64,000 nucleotides of DNA from Pseudoduganella lutea (GCF_004209755.1 NZ_CP035913.1:1612001-1676000); one strand, 5' to 3'; shown: positions 45,855-55,304, counted from the stretch's first letter. The notes: a model not told the origin generated them from the letters alone. Made by a program: numbers and translations.

Positions 45855-47564
45855 TCAGCCACTGCAAGCTGCCGCCCCAACCCGCGGCAACGTCACCTCC
45901 AACTGACACCCCATCCCCGCCCCGTCGCTTTTCGCACTGACCGCCCCGCCATGCAGGTGCACAAGACTCCTGGCCAGCGCCAGCCCGATCCCCAGCCCAC
46001 CCTGGCTACGATCCAGCCCCTGCGCGCCCTGTGAAAACAGGTCAAACGCACTATCGATCAGCTCCGCGGACATCCCGATCCCGTTATCCCGGATCGAGAT
46101 CGTCAACGTCCTGGCCTGCGCCTCGAGAAGCAGTTCGATACGTCCGCCATCCGGTGTGTATTTCGCCGCATTCCCAAGCAGGTTCGCGAACACTTGCACC
46201 AGGCGCTTGCGGTCGCCTTTGACCATCACCTGCACCGGTGCAAGCAGCACATCCAGGTGATGCTGGTGGCGTGTGACGAGTGGCCGGACTTGTTCGATGG
46301 CGTCGGCGATCACGTCCTTGATGTTCAGTTCCGCGGTGTCCAATTCCACCTTGCCGCGCGTAACTCGTGAAACGTCCAGCAGGTCGTTGATCAGCGAGGT
46401 CATATGCGCGGCCTGCCGGGCGATGATCGCACCGGTACGCCGCACGACGCCTTCGTCGAAGTGGAAGTTGGACAGGATGGCGGACGCCGACATGATCGGT
46501 GCGAGCGGGTTGCGCAGCTCGTGCGCGAGCATGGCAAGGAACTCATCCTTCTTCTGGTCCGCCGTGCGCAGTGCGCTCTCGGCGTCGACGCGGTCCGTGA
46601 TATCCATCTGCGCGATGACGGCGCCGGTGATGGCGCCAGTCTCGTCGCGCACCGGGCGGGCCGAATTGAGCACGGTGCGACGGGGCCCGGCCGCATCGAA
46701 TGGCGCGATCTCGATCACCTGGCGCGGCGTTTCCTCGCCGAGCAGGGCCCGCGCCAGCGACCATTCGTGTGGCGCAAGCAGCTGTCCGTGTTGTGCCGAG
46801 CCATCGGCCCACCATCCCCGCCGTGGTTGCCCCGGCCCGAGGTCGGTGGCGTCGGGGTGCAGTCCCAGCATCCTGCGATTTTCGGCATTCATCGTGACGA
46901 TTGCGCCGTTGGCATCGGCGATGACAATGCCGACAGGCGCGGCCTCCAGCAGCGCATCGGTGCGCCGGCGCTCGGCTTCGGCTTGGCGGGACACTTCCAG
47001 GGCAAGCCGCTGGCTCTCGCGCAGCTCACCCTGCACCTGTGCCTGCCGGGCGATCAGCAACGCCTGGTCCTTCACGACCTTGCGCAACTCGATCTGGCTC
47101 ATGATCTGCTGGGCGAGCGTGGCCAGCACGAACTGCTGCTGCTGCGTCAAGCCATGCGGCCGCGGTTTCACGTCAAGTACGCACAAGGTTCCCAACGGGA
47201 TACCCGCCTTTGTTTTCAACAGCTGGCCTGCGTAGAACCGCAAGCCCGGCTGTCCGGTCACCAGTGGATTGCAGGCGAACCGCGCATCTTCCCGTGTATC
47301 GGGCACGATCATCAGCTGGTCTTCCAGCAATGCGAACTTGCAGATCGAATCGCCGAGCGGCATCTCGCGGGTGCCGAGGCCCACTTCCGACTTGAACCAT
47401 TGCCGATCCTTGGCAATCAGGTTGACGGCGGCAATCGGCGCATCGAGCAGCTGGCTGGCGAGCTTGACGACGTCGTCGAAGGCCTGCTCCGCAGGCGTGT
47501 CGAGGATGCCGTAGGAATCGAGTATGGCAAGACGCTCGGTTTCGTCGTGCCGGTCAGCGTCCAC
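45855..47564 (-). CDS. GAF-PAS hybrid-sensing histidine kinase
   Basis: A 569-aa soluble kinase. Residues 10-160 are a GAF domain of the LAILDSYGILDTPAEQAFDD type, residues 170-205 a coiled coil, 210-335 a PAS domain (DALLEAAPVGIVIADANGAI), then HisKA (FLAMLAHELRNPLAPIMSAS) and HATPase (LLGNAAKYTPDGG, GGLGIGLALARSL). The GTG at 47564 gives VDADRHDETERL, the family opening, although no strong ribosome site is seen. The start overlaps the end of a vestigial receiver frame (47554-47694) by 11 bases, so translation may be coupled to it. It lies downstream of rsbT on the same strand after a 422-base gap. Confidence 0.85.
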   Translation of the reverse strand: MDADRHDETERLAILDSYGILDTPAEQAFDDVVKLASQLLDAPIAAVNLIAKDRQWFKSEVGLGTREMPLGDSICKFALLEDQLMIVPDTREDARFACNPLVTGQPGLRFYAGQLLKTKAGIPLGTLCVLDVKPRPHGLTQQQQFVLATLAQQIMSQIELRKVVKDQALLIARQAQVQGELRESQRLALEVSRQAEAERRRTDALLEAAPVGIVIADANGAIVTMNAENRRMLGLHPDATDLGPGQPRRGWWADGSAQHGQLLAPHEWSLARALLGEETPRQVIEIAPFDAAGPRRTVLNSARPVRDETGAITGAVIAQMDITDRVDAESALRTADQKKDEFLAMLAHELRNPLAPIMSASAILSNFHFDEGVVRRTGAIIARQAAHMTSLINDLLDVSRVTRGKVELDTAELNIKDVIADAIEQVRPLVTRHQHHLDVLLAPVQVMVKGDRKRLVQVFANLLGNAAKYTPDGGRIELLLEAQARTLTISIRDNGIGMSAELIDSAFDLFSQGAQGLDRSQGGLGIGLALARSLVHLHGGAVSAKSDGAGMGCQLEVTLPRVGAAACSG

Positions 47565-47694
47565 AATGGACCAGTGTCGAACCAGGCTGCAATCGCGCAA
47601 GCGCCTGCAAGCCATCATGGGCCACCTCTACCTTGCAGCCCGGCCATCGCACCAGCGCGGAAAGCATGGCGGCGGTGTGGCATGGTTTGTTCAT
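47554..47694 (-). pseudogene. Truncated receiver-domain remnant
   Basis: A 46-codon frame reads MNKPCHTAAMLSALVRW, then KVEVAHDGLQALARLQPG and a stop. It matches helix 1 to helix 2 of the receiver at 32479 (AATMLSELVRCMGATVEVAY...), but the DD pocket before and the phospho-Asp after are missing. It is the leftover of a response regulator gene immediately in front of the kinase, overlapping its start. Whether it is still translated as a leader is unknown. Confidence 0.55.
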
Positions 47695-47986
47695 ATGTCC
47701 CCCGTGTTATCGATCGATCACCGGCGCGGTGCATCGCAATTCCCGGGCTGTGTCACTTTTAACCAGTATAGACAACGGCCGAGCAGCAGGATGCCGTCCG
47801 GCGTGGGACAGGGACACCACGCTTCGTAGGACGAGCGCCCTGTGTCACTTCAGGTATTACAAATGTGGGAAGTGCTGCCCGATGGCCGATGGCCTGGCGT
47901 TGTAGCGGTCGGCGCACATGGGCGGCGCGACCTTGTCATGCAATCCACGCAAACCGCCGGCGGCGTTGGCGCCGCCAACCGATTCG

Positions 47987-48403
47987 CTAGAAGGACTTCC
48001 ATTTGCTGATCTGCACTGTGGTTCCCTGGCCAGGGGCCGATTCGATATCGAATTCGTCCGCCAGCCGCTTCGCGCCGGACAGTCCCACGCCCATGCCGCC
48101 ACCGGTGGTGTAGCCATCGGTCAAGGCGAGATCGATATCGGCGATGCCTGGTCCCTGGTCGATGAACGCGAGGCCGATTCCTTTGCGCGAACCGGTGAGG
48201 AGCCTGCGTACATGAGCTTCCCCGCCGCCGCCATAGCGCAGCGTATTGCGCGCCAGTTCGCTGGCGGCGGTGATCATCCTGGTCTGCTCAAGGAGCGAAA
48301 AACCCGCGGCGATCATCAGTTCGCGAACGCACTGGCGCAAGCGCACTACGTCCTCGTCGGAACGGATTGACAGGTGTTGCGTATCGACGTCCGTATAGCT
48401 CAA
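47987..48403 (-). CDS. rsbT: RsbT-like serine/threonine kinase, stressosome switch
   Basis: A 138-aa GHKL-type kinase of the RsbT family: DEDVVRLRQCVRELMIAAGF, N-box ASELARNTLRYG, G1-box IDQGPGI, and GGGMGVGLSGAKRLADEFDI. RsbT phosphorylates RsbS and RsbR in the stressosome and, when released, activates a downstream partner. I chose the TTG at 48403 (LSYTDVDTQ) with AGGCGA upstream; the ATG at 48466 would overlap rsbS by 40 bases. It is the third gene of the rsbR-rsbS-rsbT set. No RsbU phosphatase or sigma-B homologue is in the window. Confidence 0.85.
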   Translation of the reverse strand: MSYTDVDTQHLSIRSDEDVVRLRQCVRELMIAAGFSLLEQTRMITAASELARNTLRYGGGGEAHVRRLLTGSRKGIGLAFIDQGPGIADIDLALTDGYTTGGGMGVGLSGAKRLADEFDIESAPGQGTTVQISKWKSF

Positions 48404-48425
48404 AGATCGCCTGTCTCGAAAGGGG

Positions 48426-48782
48426 TCAAGTGGCGTTTCGCTGCAGCAGCGAGATGCCTTTTTCAACGTTCAGCGCGGTCTGCACGCCGTGCAGCGTGAG
48501 GCCCAGCTCGACGAGGGTGATGGCCACGGCGGGCTGCATGCCGACCAGCACCGTGCGCGCATCGAGGATACGCGCCATTGCCGCGGTATTGCTGATCATC
48601 CTGCCGATGAAGGAATCGACGATGTCCAGCGCCGAGATGTCGATCAGCACCCCGCTCGCGTGGTCCTTGACGATGCGCGTGGTCAAGTCGTCCTGCAGTG
48701 TCATCGCGAGCCGGTCGTGCATGTCGACCTGGATCGTGACCAGCAGCAGGTTGCCCATTTTCAGGATGGGGATATGCTCCAT
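48426..48782 (-). CDS. rsbS: RsbS-like STAS scaffold protein
   Basis: A 118-aa single STAS domain protein, the size of RsbS. It starts MEHIPILKMGNLLLVTIQVD and carries the phosphorylatable serine S57 in DISALDIVDSFIGRMI, equivalent to S59 of the Bacillus protein. It forms the stressosome core with RsbR and sequesters RsbT until phosphorylated. ATG 48782 has GAGGTGG directly upstream, seven bases after the rsbR stop. Confidence 0.9.
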   Translation of the reverse strand: MEHIPILKMGNLLLVTIQVDMHDRLAMTLQDDLTTRIVKDHASGVLIDISALDIVDSFIGRMISNTAAMARILDARTVLVGMQPAVAITLVELGLTLHGVQTALNVEKGISLLQRNAT

Positions 48783-48789
48783 CGCCACC

Positions 48790-49656
48790 TCAGAAAGTCT
48801 GTTCGGCGCGCGTCACGTTTGCGCCCACGCGTTTCAGGGCAACCAGGAACGCATCGGCCAGCGTGGCTTTCGTGGTCACGTCTTCCAGGTTCACGCCCAG
48901 GTGCACGATGGTCTGCGCGATCTGGGGGCGAATGCCGCTGATGATGCAGTCCGCGCCCATCAGGCGCGCCGCGGCCACCGTCTTCAGCAGGTGCTGCGCC
49001 ACCAGCGTGTCGACTGTCGGCACGCCGGTAATGTCGATGATCGCAATCGATGCGCCGGTCTCGATGATCTTCTGCAGCAGGTTCTCCATCACCACCTGGG
49101 TGCGGGCACTGTCCAGCGTGCCGATCAGCGGCAGCGCCAGCACGTCCTTCCACAGCTGCACGACTGGCGTGGACAGTTCCAGCAGCTCCTGCTGCTGGCG
49201 CATGATCACGCTTTCGCGACCGCGCTGGTACTCTTCGATCGTGAACAGGCCCATGCGGTCAAACAGCGTGCCCGCTTCCGTCATCACGGTGGTGATCGTG
49301 TCCGGCTCATGCGCCATCGTCTGGCGTACCAGCTCGAACAGCGGTTCTTTCAACGAGAAGATGAACGCGGCCGTGTCGGTCGATGAATAACCCTGGCGCA
49401 AGCGCCCCATGGAAATCTCGGCCAATGTCTGCCGCACGTCCGCCCATGCGGGCGAGTTGAATTCATAATTCTGGCTCCGCTCCAGGGTGGCCGCTACCTC
49501 TGGCAGGAATCGCGTGGCTTGCTGGCGGATCTCCCCCTCGGCCACCTTGTCCCGGCGGACCATGCGGGACAGCATGCCGCCCAGCCACACCTCCAGCAAG
49601 GTTGCCTGATGTTCGTTGAGGGTTTTGGCCAAAAGGCCTGTCGTTGCCATGCTCAT
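48790..49656 (-). CDS. rsbR: RsbR-like stressosome sensor protein
   Basis: A 288-aa protein with an N-terminal non-haem globin-like RsbRD_N sensor domain (residues 8-150), linker helix (VIMRQQQELLELSTPVVQLW) and a C-terminal STAS domain (163-280; IAIIDITGVPTVDTLVAQHL). The two RsbT target positions of the Bacillus RsbRA protein appear 34 residues apart as S183 (in IGTLDSART, normally Thr171) and T217 (in VDTLVAQ, Thr205). So the first site is Ser rather than Thr. It has AGGAG six bases before the ATG, and rsbS and rsbT follow. Confidence 0.9.
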   Translation of the reverse strand: MSMATTGLLAKTLNEHQATLLEVWLGGMLSRMVRRDKVAEGEIRQQATRFLPEVAATLERSQNYEFNSPAWADVRQTLAEISMGRLRQGYSSTDTAAFIFSLKEPLFELVRQTMAHEPDTITTVMTEAGTLFDRMGLFTIEEYQRGRESVIMRQQQELLELSTPVVQLWKDVLALPLIGTLDSARTQVVMENLLQKIIETGASIAIIDITGVPTVDTLVAQHLLKTVAAARLMGADCIISGIRPQIAQTIVHLGVNLEDVTTKATLADAFLVALKRVGANVTRAEQTF

Positions 49657-49840
49657 GCATTCTCCTGGGTTATTGCCGAACTACTTGGTGAGTGGCTTAC
49701 CCAGTATCACACAGAAATAAGTTATCAATGCATTAATCGGAGAATGGGCCGGGATGACCGGCCGGCTGGTGTACGAAGGAGCATCCTGGGCGCGGAATAC
49801 GTGTCAATGCCCGGCAGGATGGCAGTAAGGAGGGCGAAAC

Positions 49841-51121
49841 CTACGGTCCGCGATGACGGAGAAGCCGCACCGAGAAGGTGCTGCCGGCATCCTTTCCATC
49901 GCTGCGCGCGGATACCGTGCCGGCATGGGCCTCGACCAGCCGTTTGACAAGTGCCAGTCCAAGGCCCAGGCCACTGTCGCGAGCGGCCACCGTCAGGTCA
50001 GCCTGGACATACAAGTCGAACATGGTGGGAATCAGCTGCGGATCGATGCCAATGCCATCGTCGGCGACTTCGACGACCGCGTGCTCCCCGTCGATGGCCA
50101 GGCGGATGCGGATCTCGCTGCCGGAAGGCGAGTATCGGCTGGCGTTGGACAACAGATTGCTCATCACCTGGGTCAGTCGGGTGCGGTCGCCGACGACAAC
50201 CGCGTCAGCGCATGCGACCATTCGAACGGCCTGGACCTTCGCGGCGATCAGCGCCCCCACCTGCTCGATGGCGGACTCCGTCACCTGCCCCAGGTCGACG
50301 ACTTCGCGCCCGAGCGCGATCGTCCCGCGTTCGAAACGGGACACATCGAGCAGGTCTTCCGCAAGCCGGCTCATATACCCTACCTGGCGCTTGATCAGCC
50401 TGCCGATGTTGGCGATTTGCGCGGCGTCGAGGTGGCTTGCGTTGATCAGCAGTTCGGCGGCACCGTTTGCCGCTGAAAGCGGGCTTCTCAGTTCGTGGGC
50501 CAGGACGGCGAGGAACTCCCCCTTCTGCGCATCGGCCTTCACGGCAGCGGCATAGCGCACCTCGTTGCTCCATTGACGCTCTGCGAACTGGCGCGCCTGG
50601 CGTTCGAGGATATCGGCGCGTGCCGTCAAGACCGAATTGTCCGCCGTCAGGCCGGCGATCTTTTGATGCAAGGTGTCCTGGCGAAGGCTGGATCCCCGGC
50701 GAATATCGGCCGACGATGCATCGACCTTGGCGAGCCCGGTCGCGAAAGAATCCTTGGTCAGCGAACTGCTGGCAGGACACTGCCGCCACATGACGATGGC
50801 GCCGTCCGCTTGGTCGTAATCGATCGTATCGGCCCAATCGTTGGCCAGGCGCAGCGGCTCGGCCAAGGCGCTGCGATCGAGAGGGTTCGAGGCCCCGGTG
50901 GCGATGGAGATACCCAGGCGTGTCGATGGCATCGCGCCCCCCAGGCTGAATTGCAGGGTACCAGCGGCGCCGGATGACACCACGCTGCGAACGATATCGG
51001 AAACGATGGTGCCGAGCCTCACCTGATTCAATGAACTGAAGCCGCAGATCGCAGCGACTTGCAAGGCGCGCTGGCGTGCGGAAAAGACATCAAATTCATT
51101 GATAAGTTGAACGGTTAACAT
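49841..51121 (-). CDS. Histidine kinase with degenerate RsbT-like domain
   Basis: A 426-aa protein. Residues 1-120 align by eye with RsbT (NEFDVFSARQRALQVAAICG, then VRLGTIVSDIVRSVV, and LRLANDWADTIDYDQADGAI at the end). The ATP-binding DxGxGI and glycine loop are gone, so this part is probably inactive. A coiled coil (150-195), HisKA (FLAVLAHELRSPLSAANGAA) and HATPase (NLLSNASRYSPSGS, SGLGLGLALVKRL) follow. It precedes rsbR on the same strand with a 184-base gap. ATG 51121 starts where RsbT proteins start; an ATG at 51178 is also possible, and neither has a good ribosome site. Confidence 0.8.
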   Translation of the reverse strand: MLTVQLINEFDVFSARQRALQVAAICGFSSLNQVRLGTIVSDIVRSVVSSGAAGTLQFSLGGAMPSTRLGISIATGASNPLDRSALAEPLRLANDWADTIDYDQADGAIVMWRQCPASSSLTKDSFATGLAKVDASSADIRRGSSLRQDTLHQKIAGLTADNSVLTARADILERQARQFAERQWSNEVRYAAAVKADAQKGEFLAVLAHELRSPLSAANGAAELLINASHLDAAQIANIGRLIKRQVGYMSRLAEDLLDVSRFERGTIALGREVVDLGQVTESAIEQVGALIAAKVQAVRMVACADAVVVGDRTRLTQVMSNLLSNASRYSPSGSEIRIRLAIDGEHAVVEVADDGIGIDPQLIPTMFDLYVQADLTVAARDSGLGLGLALVKRLVEAHAGTVSARSDGKDAGSTFSVRLLRHRGP

Positions 51122-51303
51122 AAGTAGGGAGGCTGGCTTGGCGACGGCAAGTCGCAGAAATGATGTAGATCGCTGCATTCTAACGTGAGGATGCTGACAG
51201 ATGTCGACAACTTCACTGCCTTAGGTCGATGGCGGTGAGCTGACTGCAGTGCCGTTTTGGCGCTTGGATGCTTACTTGAGGGCGTTTCACTGGGGGACAG
51301 GGA

Positions 51304-51596
51304 TCTCTACGAGTCGCTGCATGTAGATTCGTTTCCGGAGTTGGAAGCGCATGTGCGGGAGAGTTATACGCCTTGCCGTCCGCAGCTGGATGGCGCGCTG
51401 GAGTTGACGCATCGGATTGTTGAACATTGCGAGTTTGATGCCTGGGCGATGGAGATTTCGACGCCGTTGCTGCCTGGTTGGCGATAGGCACATTACGCTT
51501 GGGTGGGACGGGATTTTAGTGATGTGATGCCGATGCGGGGAATTGTGTTGCGGAGTGGTGCAGGTGTTGGACGTGGAGGTTACTGTGACGCCGTTG
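51304..51596 (+). pseudogene. Decayed partial copy of the transglutaminase gene
   Basis: Two blocks match the gene at 44786. 51304-51475 matches 45174-45346 (FPELEAHVRESYTPCRPQ, then ELTHRIVEHCEFDAWAMEIS). 51484-51596 matches 45570-45690 (HITLGW-GRDFSDV and, in another frame, VLDVEVTVTPL). The stretch with the catalytic Cys, His and Asp is deleted and the N-terminal half is absent. The fragment therefore cannot be functional. The flanks 51179-51303 and 51597-51736 show no gene. Confidence 0.8.
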
Positions 51597-51736
51597 GGGG
51601 TGATGGGCGAAAGTTAATGGCCGGAGGAGACGGCGGTCGTACGCTGCACAAGCTGGCCGTGTCGGCCCCAGACTTTGACCGCCACCCTCAGGATATGGCC
51701 CATGGTAGGTGCATCCTCACCACGGGCCTACGGGAG

Positions 51737-52300
51737 TTACCGTGCGGAGCCTTTCGACCGCCGACGGCTCAGGCCGATAACTGACAAACCAATCCCGAGC
51801 ATGGCGATGGTCGTTGGCTCAGGGACGGAGGAGACCACGCTGGCCACTGTTTCGTTCGTGCTTGTCCACCTCTCTGAGCCTCCACCATCGTTGCCCCAGC
51901 CCCAGGTCTGCTCAGTGGGACTCCAAGAGGCGTCGCGTCCACCCGCCCAGCCCGACTGACCGTCATTTGGGTCATAGTATGCTGTGAACCCTACAGCGAT
52001 TGAATAATCGTCGACGTTGCGATAGCTGAAACTCAGATGGTAGTCCCTGGTCGGGCTGTCGGATGCCAAGTAATCGACGCCTTCGGCATACAAGCTTGTC
52101 AGCTCGTCCGCGGTGATGACGTTATCGCCGTTTACATCTTCGCCAGTGAAACTGGCTACGAGCTTAGCGGACGGCATCCACTCTACAGGGTAGTCCCTGA
52201 ACTGATAGTTCGCGCCTTCATACGTGAAGGTCACGGAAATCGGCGCAGCATGCACTGAGGCCATTGCCGTCAGCAGCAAAGCAAGCAGGGCTTTCTTCAT
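51737..52300 (-). CDS. PEP-CTERM exported protein with EF-hand-like loop
   Basis: A 187-aa exported protein. A signal peptide (MKKALLALLLTAMASVHAA) and a C-terminal sorting signal SVPEPTTIAMLGIGLSVIGL plus RRRSK make it a PEP-CTERM substrate, cleaved and anchored by an exosortase. Residues 54-66 (EDVNGDNVITADE) form a Ca-binding EF-hand-like loop. AGGAG lies nine bases before the ATG. It is divergent from another PEP-CTERM gene at 52499. The specific role (surface matrix, biofilm) is unknown. Confidence 0.85.
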   Translation of the reverse strand: MKKALLALLLTAMASVHAAPISVTFTYEGANYQFRDYPVEWMPSAKLVASFTGEDVNGDNVITADELTSLYAEGVDYLASDSPTRDYHLSFSYRNVDDYSIAVGFTAYYDPNDGQSGWAGGRDASWSPTEQTWGWGNDGGGSERWTSTNETVASVVSSVPEPTTIAMLGIGLSVIGLSRRRSKGSAR

Positions 52301-52358
52301 TCTGACTCCTGAGAAAAGTTGAGATTGCCATCATATCCGACACCCGGTCTTTATTGCA

Positions 52359-52372
52359 CAAATTGCAATTTG
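52359..52372. promoter_or_regulatory. 14-bp palindrome between divergent PEP-CTERM genes
   Basis: CAAATTGCAATTTG is a perfect palindrome 59 bases before the start at 52300, within a 198-base divergent promoter region. It could be a regulator site. I did not find a convincing sigma-54 promoter here. Confidence 0.35.
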
Positions 52373-52498
52373 ATAGTCAGTGATTTCTCTCTGGGTTAAA
52401 CATCCGCATACCTGACTTCCGTGGGAATTGGAGAGAATCATATGTTGGCAAAATGCTAGACTTAAATCCTTTACACCTAACGTAGAGGGGAAGCATAA

Positions 52499-53194
52499 AT
52501 GAAATCTTTCATGGCAGCACTGATCTTGGCATCGAGCGCTTTTCAGGCCCATGCAGCTCTTATCACGATGGAATACACCGCAGTCATTACACAAATGTTT
52601 GAGACAGAGAGTATATGGCCGTACACCGATGTGCCGGTGCAAAGTAATGACTTCACTGGGTTCAGCATTTCAGTCGGTCAAACGGTTACGGGTACGTTCT
52701 CATATGACACGGAAACCGGGCTCGGTCGGGATGGCAATTGGGAAATGGGTTACAACTATTACTTGTCTGGTGCGAAGTTTCAGCAAACGTTGAAGTTTGA
52801 AAACTCCTCCAAGGTATTTTCCTTTGAAACGAGCGACAACTTGATCACAACCGCGTATGACGACCCATACATGATTCGCACAGAAGGCTGGAGCGATGAA
52901 ACCTATATGGCCAGCCTACGCGGCCGTTTCAACCATCCAGCCGCGGATAGCATTGCAGAGGGATACCTGCCAGCAGCAAATCAATGGAACGGCTTTGCCG
53001 ACGATAGCTTTGTTGAGTTTCGGCAAAGTTCATACCTGGATTTCACGACCATGATGCTGAGAGCCGACATTACGGATATTCGCGTCATATCGGCGGTACC
53101 TGAGCCATCCACTTATCTGATGCTCGGAGCGGGCCTCTGCATGGTTGCGTTGGCCCGCCGTAGCCGCCGTGCGCCGCCCACCGCGCACGCCTGA
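52499..53194 (+). CDS. PEP-CTERM exported protein
   Basis: A 231-aa exported protein with a signal peptide (MKSFMAALILASSAFQAHA), a beta-rich middle of no recognised domain (GQTVTGTFSYDTETGLG is a pattern common in such proteins) and a C-terminal PEP-CTERM signal AVPEPSTYLMLGAGLCMVAL followed by ARRSRR. GAGGGG lies eight bases before the ATG. The processing exosortase (EpsH/XrtA type) must be elsewhere. Function unknown. Confidence 0.85.
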   Translation: MKSFMAALILASSAFQAHAALITMEYTAVITQMFETESIWPYTDVPVQSNDFTGFSISVGQTVTGTFSYDTETGLGRDGNWEMGYNYYLSGAKFQQTLKFENSSKVFSFETSDNLITTAYDDPYMIRTEGWSDETYMASLRGRFNHPAADSIAEGYLPAANQWNGFADDSFVEFRQSSYLDFTTMMLRADITDIRVISAVPEPSTYLMLGAGLCMVALARRSRRAPPTAHA

Positions 53195-53377
53195 TGAACC
53201 GGACGTGATGCCTAAGTGAGCGGACTACACAGACGAGCGACAGCATCCATGGTCGGTGCTATCGCAAGTTCCAACTATCGGTAGCGCTCAGTGCCTGTTA
53301 CGGGTGCCGAAGAGTGTAGTCTGCAGTTCACAACAATGACTGTTCAGATGCATAGCATTCGGCATTCAGAGGGCGCT

Positions 53378-54184
53378 TCACTTCCCAGGCTGATGGGATA
53401 GCCCTTTGGCTTGGGCAACGTAACGGCGTCGCGTCGCACCAATGAGGAGCAGGCCGGCGCCCATCATTGTCCATATACCAGGCTCGGGTACCGGCAGAGC
53501 AGCCGTATATACAGTCAGCAAGGGGTCGACGTAGTAGACCTCAGTAGTGCCATAAGCCTTATGCCAGGTCCCAAACTCCTCGTCTGGCATTACGTAGTAA
53601 GTTGCGAAGCTTCGGGCGCTGCTCCACACCTCCATCGTGAGATCGAAGTTGCTCAAGCCAGCCGGATTCGACAGATTCCACCCCACTGGTATCGGGGTCG
53701 TAAAGTTCGAGACGAAATACTGCTCGGTCAGCGGTTCCGAGGCGCCGACATCAGAAATGGCCGCACTAGACCATGCATAGGTTGCGAATCCGCCATAGCC
53801 ATCGATGATAGCGTTACTTGGTAACGTTGGCGGTTTTCGGATCGCATAGGTCGAGGCGGAAAATTCAATGCCCGTGATTTGGTATCCGAGAGCAGCCTGC
53901 AGAGTCATTGTAGCCCAAACATACGCTAACATATGGGAACCACCTGCCCGCACATCAAGCGCGCCCTCAAAACTATCCAGACTGATTACTGTCGAAGTCT
54001 GACTGGTTGACAGGATGCTAATCGAGGCAGTTGGCACTTCTACTGACACTGGTAACTGGCTATAGCTCTCGTACGAAGATATATCGAGCGCGAATGCTGG
54101 AACTGAAACTGAAGTTTCCGCGAGCGCTACAGAGTGCAACAGTATCGCTGGAACCGCTAGAAGGGGCGTAAAAATAGAGCGCAT
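53378..54184 (-). CDS. PEP-CTERM exported protein
   Basis: A 268-aa exported protein with a signal peptide (ending SVALAE near residue 23), a Ser/Thr-rich beta-type body and the sorting signal PVPEPGIWTMMGAGLLLIGA followed by TRRRY near the end. TGGAGAAAGC before the ATG provides a ribosome site. It is the third PEP-CTERM gene in a row and convergent with the second. The 183-base gap between them shows nothing further. Confidence 0.85.
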   Translation of the reverse strand: MRSIFTPLLAVPAILLHSVALAETSVSVPAFALDISSYESYSQLPVSVEVPTASISILSTSQTSTVISLDSFEGALDVRAGGSHMLAYVWATMTLQAALGYQITGIEFSASTYAIRKPPTLPSNAIIDGYGGFATYAWSSAAISDVGASEPLTEQYFVSNFTTPIPVGWNLSNPAGLSNFDLTMEVWSSARSFATYYVMPDEEFGTWHKAYGTTEVYYVDPLLTVYTAALPVPEPGIWTMMGAGLLLIGATRRRYVAQAKGLSHQPGK

Positions 54185-54279
54185 GCTTTCTCCAGCCGTT
54201 ATAAATAAGACATGTATATTAGCGTGTTACGTAGCGAATGTATGCCTCATGTGGTAACGGCACGACAATAGCGAATGGC

Positions 54280-54503
54280 TAGTAAGGCCTGCATCGATGG
54301 CCTGCTGCTGACTGACCAGCACACCTTCCGTCTGAATGCTCGCTTGCGAGAGGTTGTTGGACCGCAGGTGCACGGTGCCGCCGTTGATCGCGCGGATCTG
54401 CGGCACCAGCGCCTCGGCGGACACGCCGCCCCACTGCGGCGGAGGCCAAGCCTGCCGCGCCGCAGAGCCACAACAGGAGCGCGCTGAAACCCATCCGCGC
54501 CAT
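54280..54503 (-). pseudogene. Frameshifted remnant of an exported protein
   Basis: The minus strand opens with a good signal peptide (MARMGFSALLLWLCGAAGLA). After one frameshift near 54435 it continues as QWGGVSAEALVPQIRAINGG and LSQASIQTEGVLVSQQQAID before decaying. I do not recognise the family. Position beside an integrase remnant suggests the gene was broken by an insertion or deletion. Confidence 0.4.
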
Positions 54504-54513
54504 TTTCGGCTAG

Positions 54514-54834
54514 ATGGGATTCAACGACATCAAACCGCGGCACGTCTACCAGTATGTCGACCGTGCCGAACGCAAGACCGGCACGCGGCAGGAGATGAAA
54601 GTGTTGTCGCACGCGCTGACGAAAGCGCTCGAGTGGGGCCTGATCGACCGGCGCTCATTCAAGGGCGAGGTCCAGCTGACTGGCGAGAAAGCACGCACCA
54701 GGTACAGCAAGGACTAGGAGATTGTTGAGTGCCTGTCGCTGGATTCGAAGCGGAAGACCGGCAGCGTGCTGGCAGTCCAGGCATACATCCGCATCGCTTT
54801 ACTGACCGGCATGCGCCGCGGCGATAAGCGAGAT
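54514..54834 (+). pseudogene. Tyrosine-recombinase (integrase) remnant
   Basis: One frame with an internal TAG (54715-54717) reads DIKPRHVYQYVDRAERKTGT, LSHALTKALEWGLIDRRSF, then after the stop SVLAVQAYIRIALLTGMRRG. This matches the core-binding domain and the beginning of the catalytic domain of phage-type integrases, including the first catalytic Arg. The N-terminus and the rest of the catalytic domain (H-x-x-R, Tyr) are absent. It lies 70 bases from the 3' end of tRNA-Ser, the usual attachment target. Confidence 0.75.
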
Positions 54835-54867
54835 CGAATAGTACAAGGCTGCGCAATAGTACAAATG

Positions 54868-54894
54868 AAAAGGGCCGCTATCGAAGCGGCCCTT
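54868..54894 (-). terminator. Terminator of tRNA-Ser
   Basis: On the minus strand AAGGGCCGCT and AGCGGCCCTT form a 10-bp stem with a five-base loop, followed by TT and an AT-rich stretch, 11 bases after the tRNA CCA end. Confidence 0.75.
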
Positions 54895-54904
54895 ATAGAA
54901 TCCC

Positions 54905-54995
54905 TGGCGGAGAGACGGGGATTCGAACCCCGGTTAGGCTATGAACCTAAACACGCTTTCCAGGCGTGCGACTTAAACCACTCATCCATCTCTCC
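54905..54995 (-). tRNA. tRNA-Ser (GGA anticodon)
   Basis: A 91-base class II tRNA with encoded CCA. It has the acceptor stem GGAGAGA/TCTCTCC, the anticodon arm ACGCCTGGAAAGCGTG with anticodon GGA, a long variable arm (TTAGGTTCATAGCCTAA) and GGTTCGAATCC in the T arm. Confidence 0.95.
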
Positions 54996-55259
54996 TGCAT
55001 TCTCCCGCGTTGCGAGAGGCGCAGATTATAGCAGGTGGCCTGTAGAGTGCAAAGTTTTTTCTCGGAAAGGAACGGGCTCGGTGGTTTGCCTGGGTCACCT
55101 GCGCTTGGGCTCATCATGTGAGACCAGGAGCGAGAGCAGCCCGGAAGCACGAACGCCGCCAGGGCAAAGAACCAGGGAGAGGCACCAACCGCGAGAACCG
55201 TTGCCTGTCGCCTGACGCCTGCACAGGCCGAGCACACAGCAGCCCCAGAATCAAAGGCT
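54996..55259. other. Intergenic stretch between tRNA-Ser and acs
   Basis: No gene is supported here. Short open frames on both strands lack ribosome sites and homology. The first 60 bases contain the promoter region expected for tRNA-Ser on the minus strand. Confidence 0.4.
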
Positions 55260-55286
55260 GGGGACAGGCCCGCAGGGCCTGTCCCC
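55260..55286. repeat. REP-like extragenic palindrome
   Basis: GGGGACAGGCCC and GGGCCTGTCCCC form a perfect 12-bp stem with a GCA loop, 19 bases after the acs stop codon. It belongs to the same GGGGACAG family as the repeats at 38493 and 61989 and may act as a 3' stem-loop for the acs mRNA. Confidence 0.7.
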
Positions 55287-55304
55287 ATGGCATAAGCCGC
55301 AGAC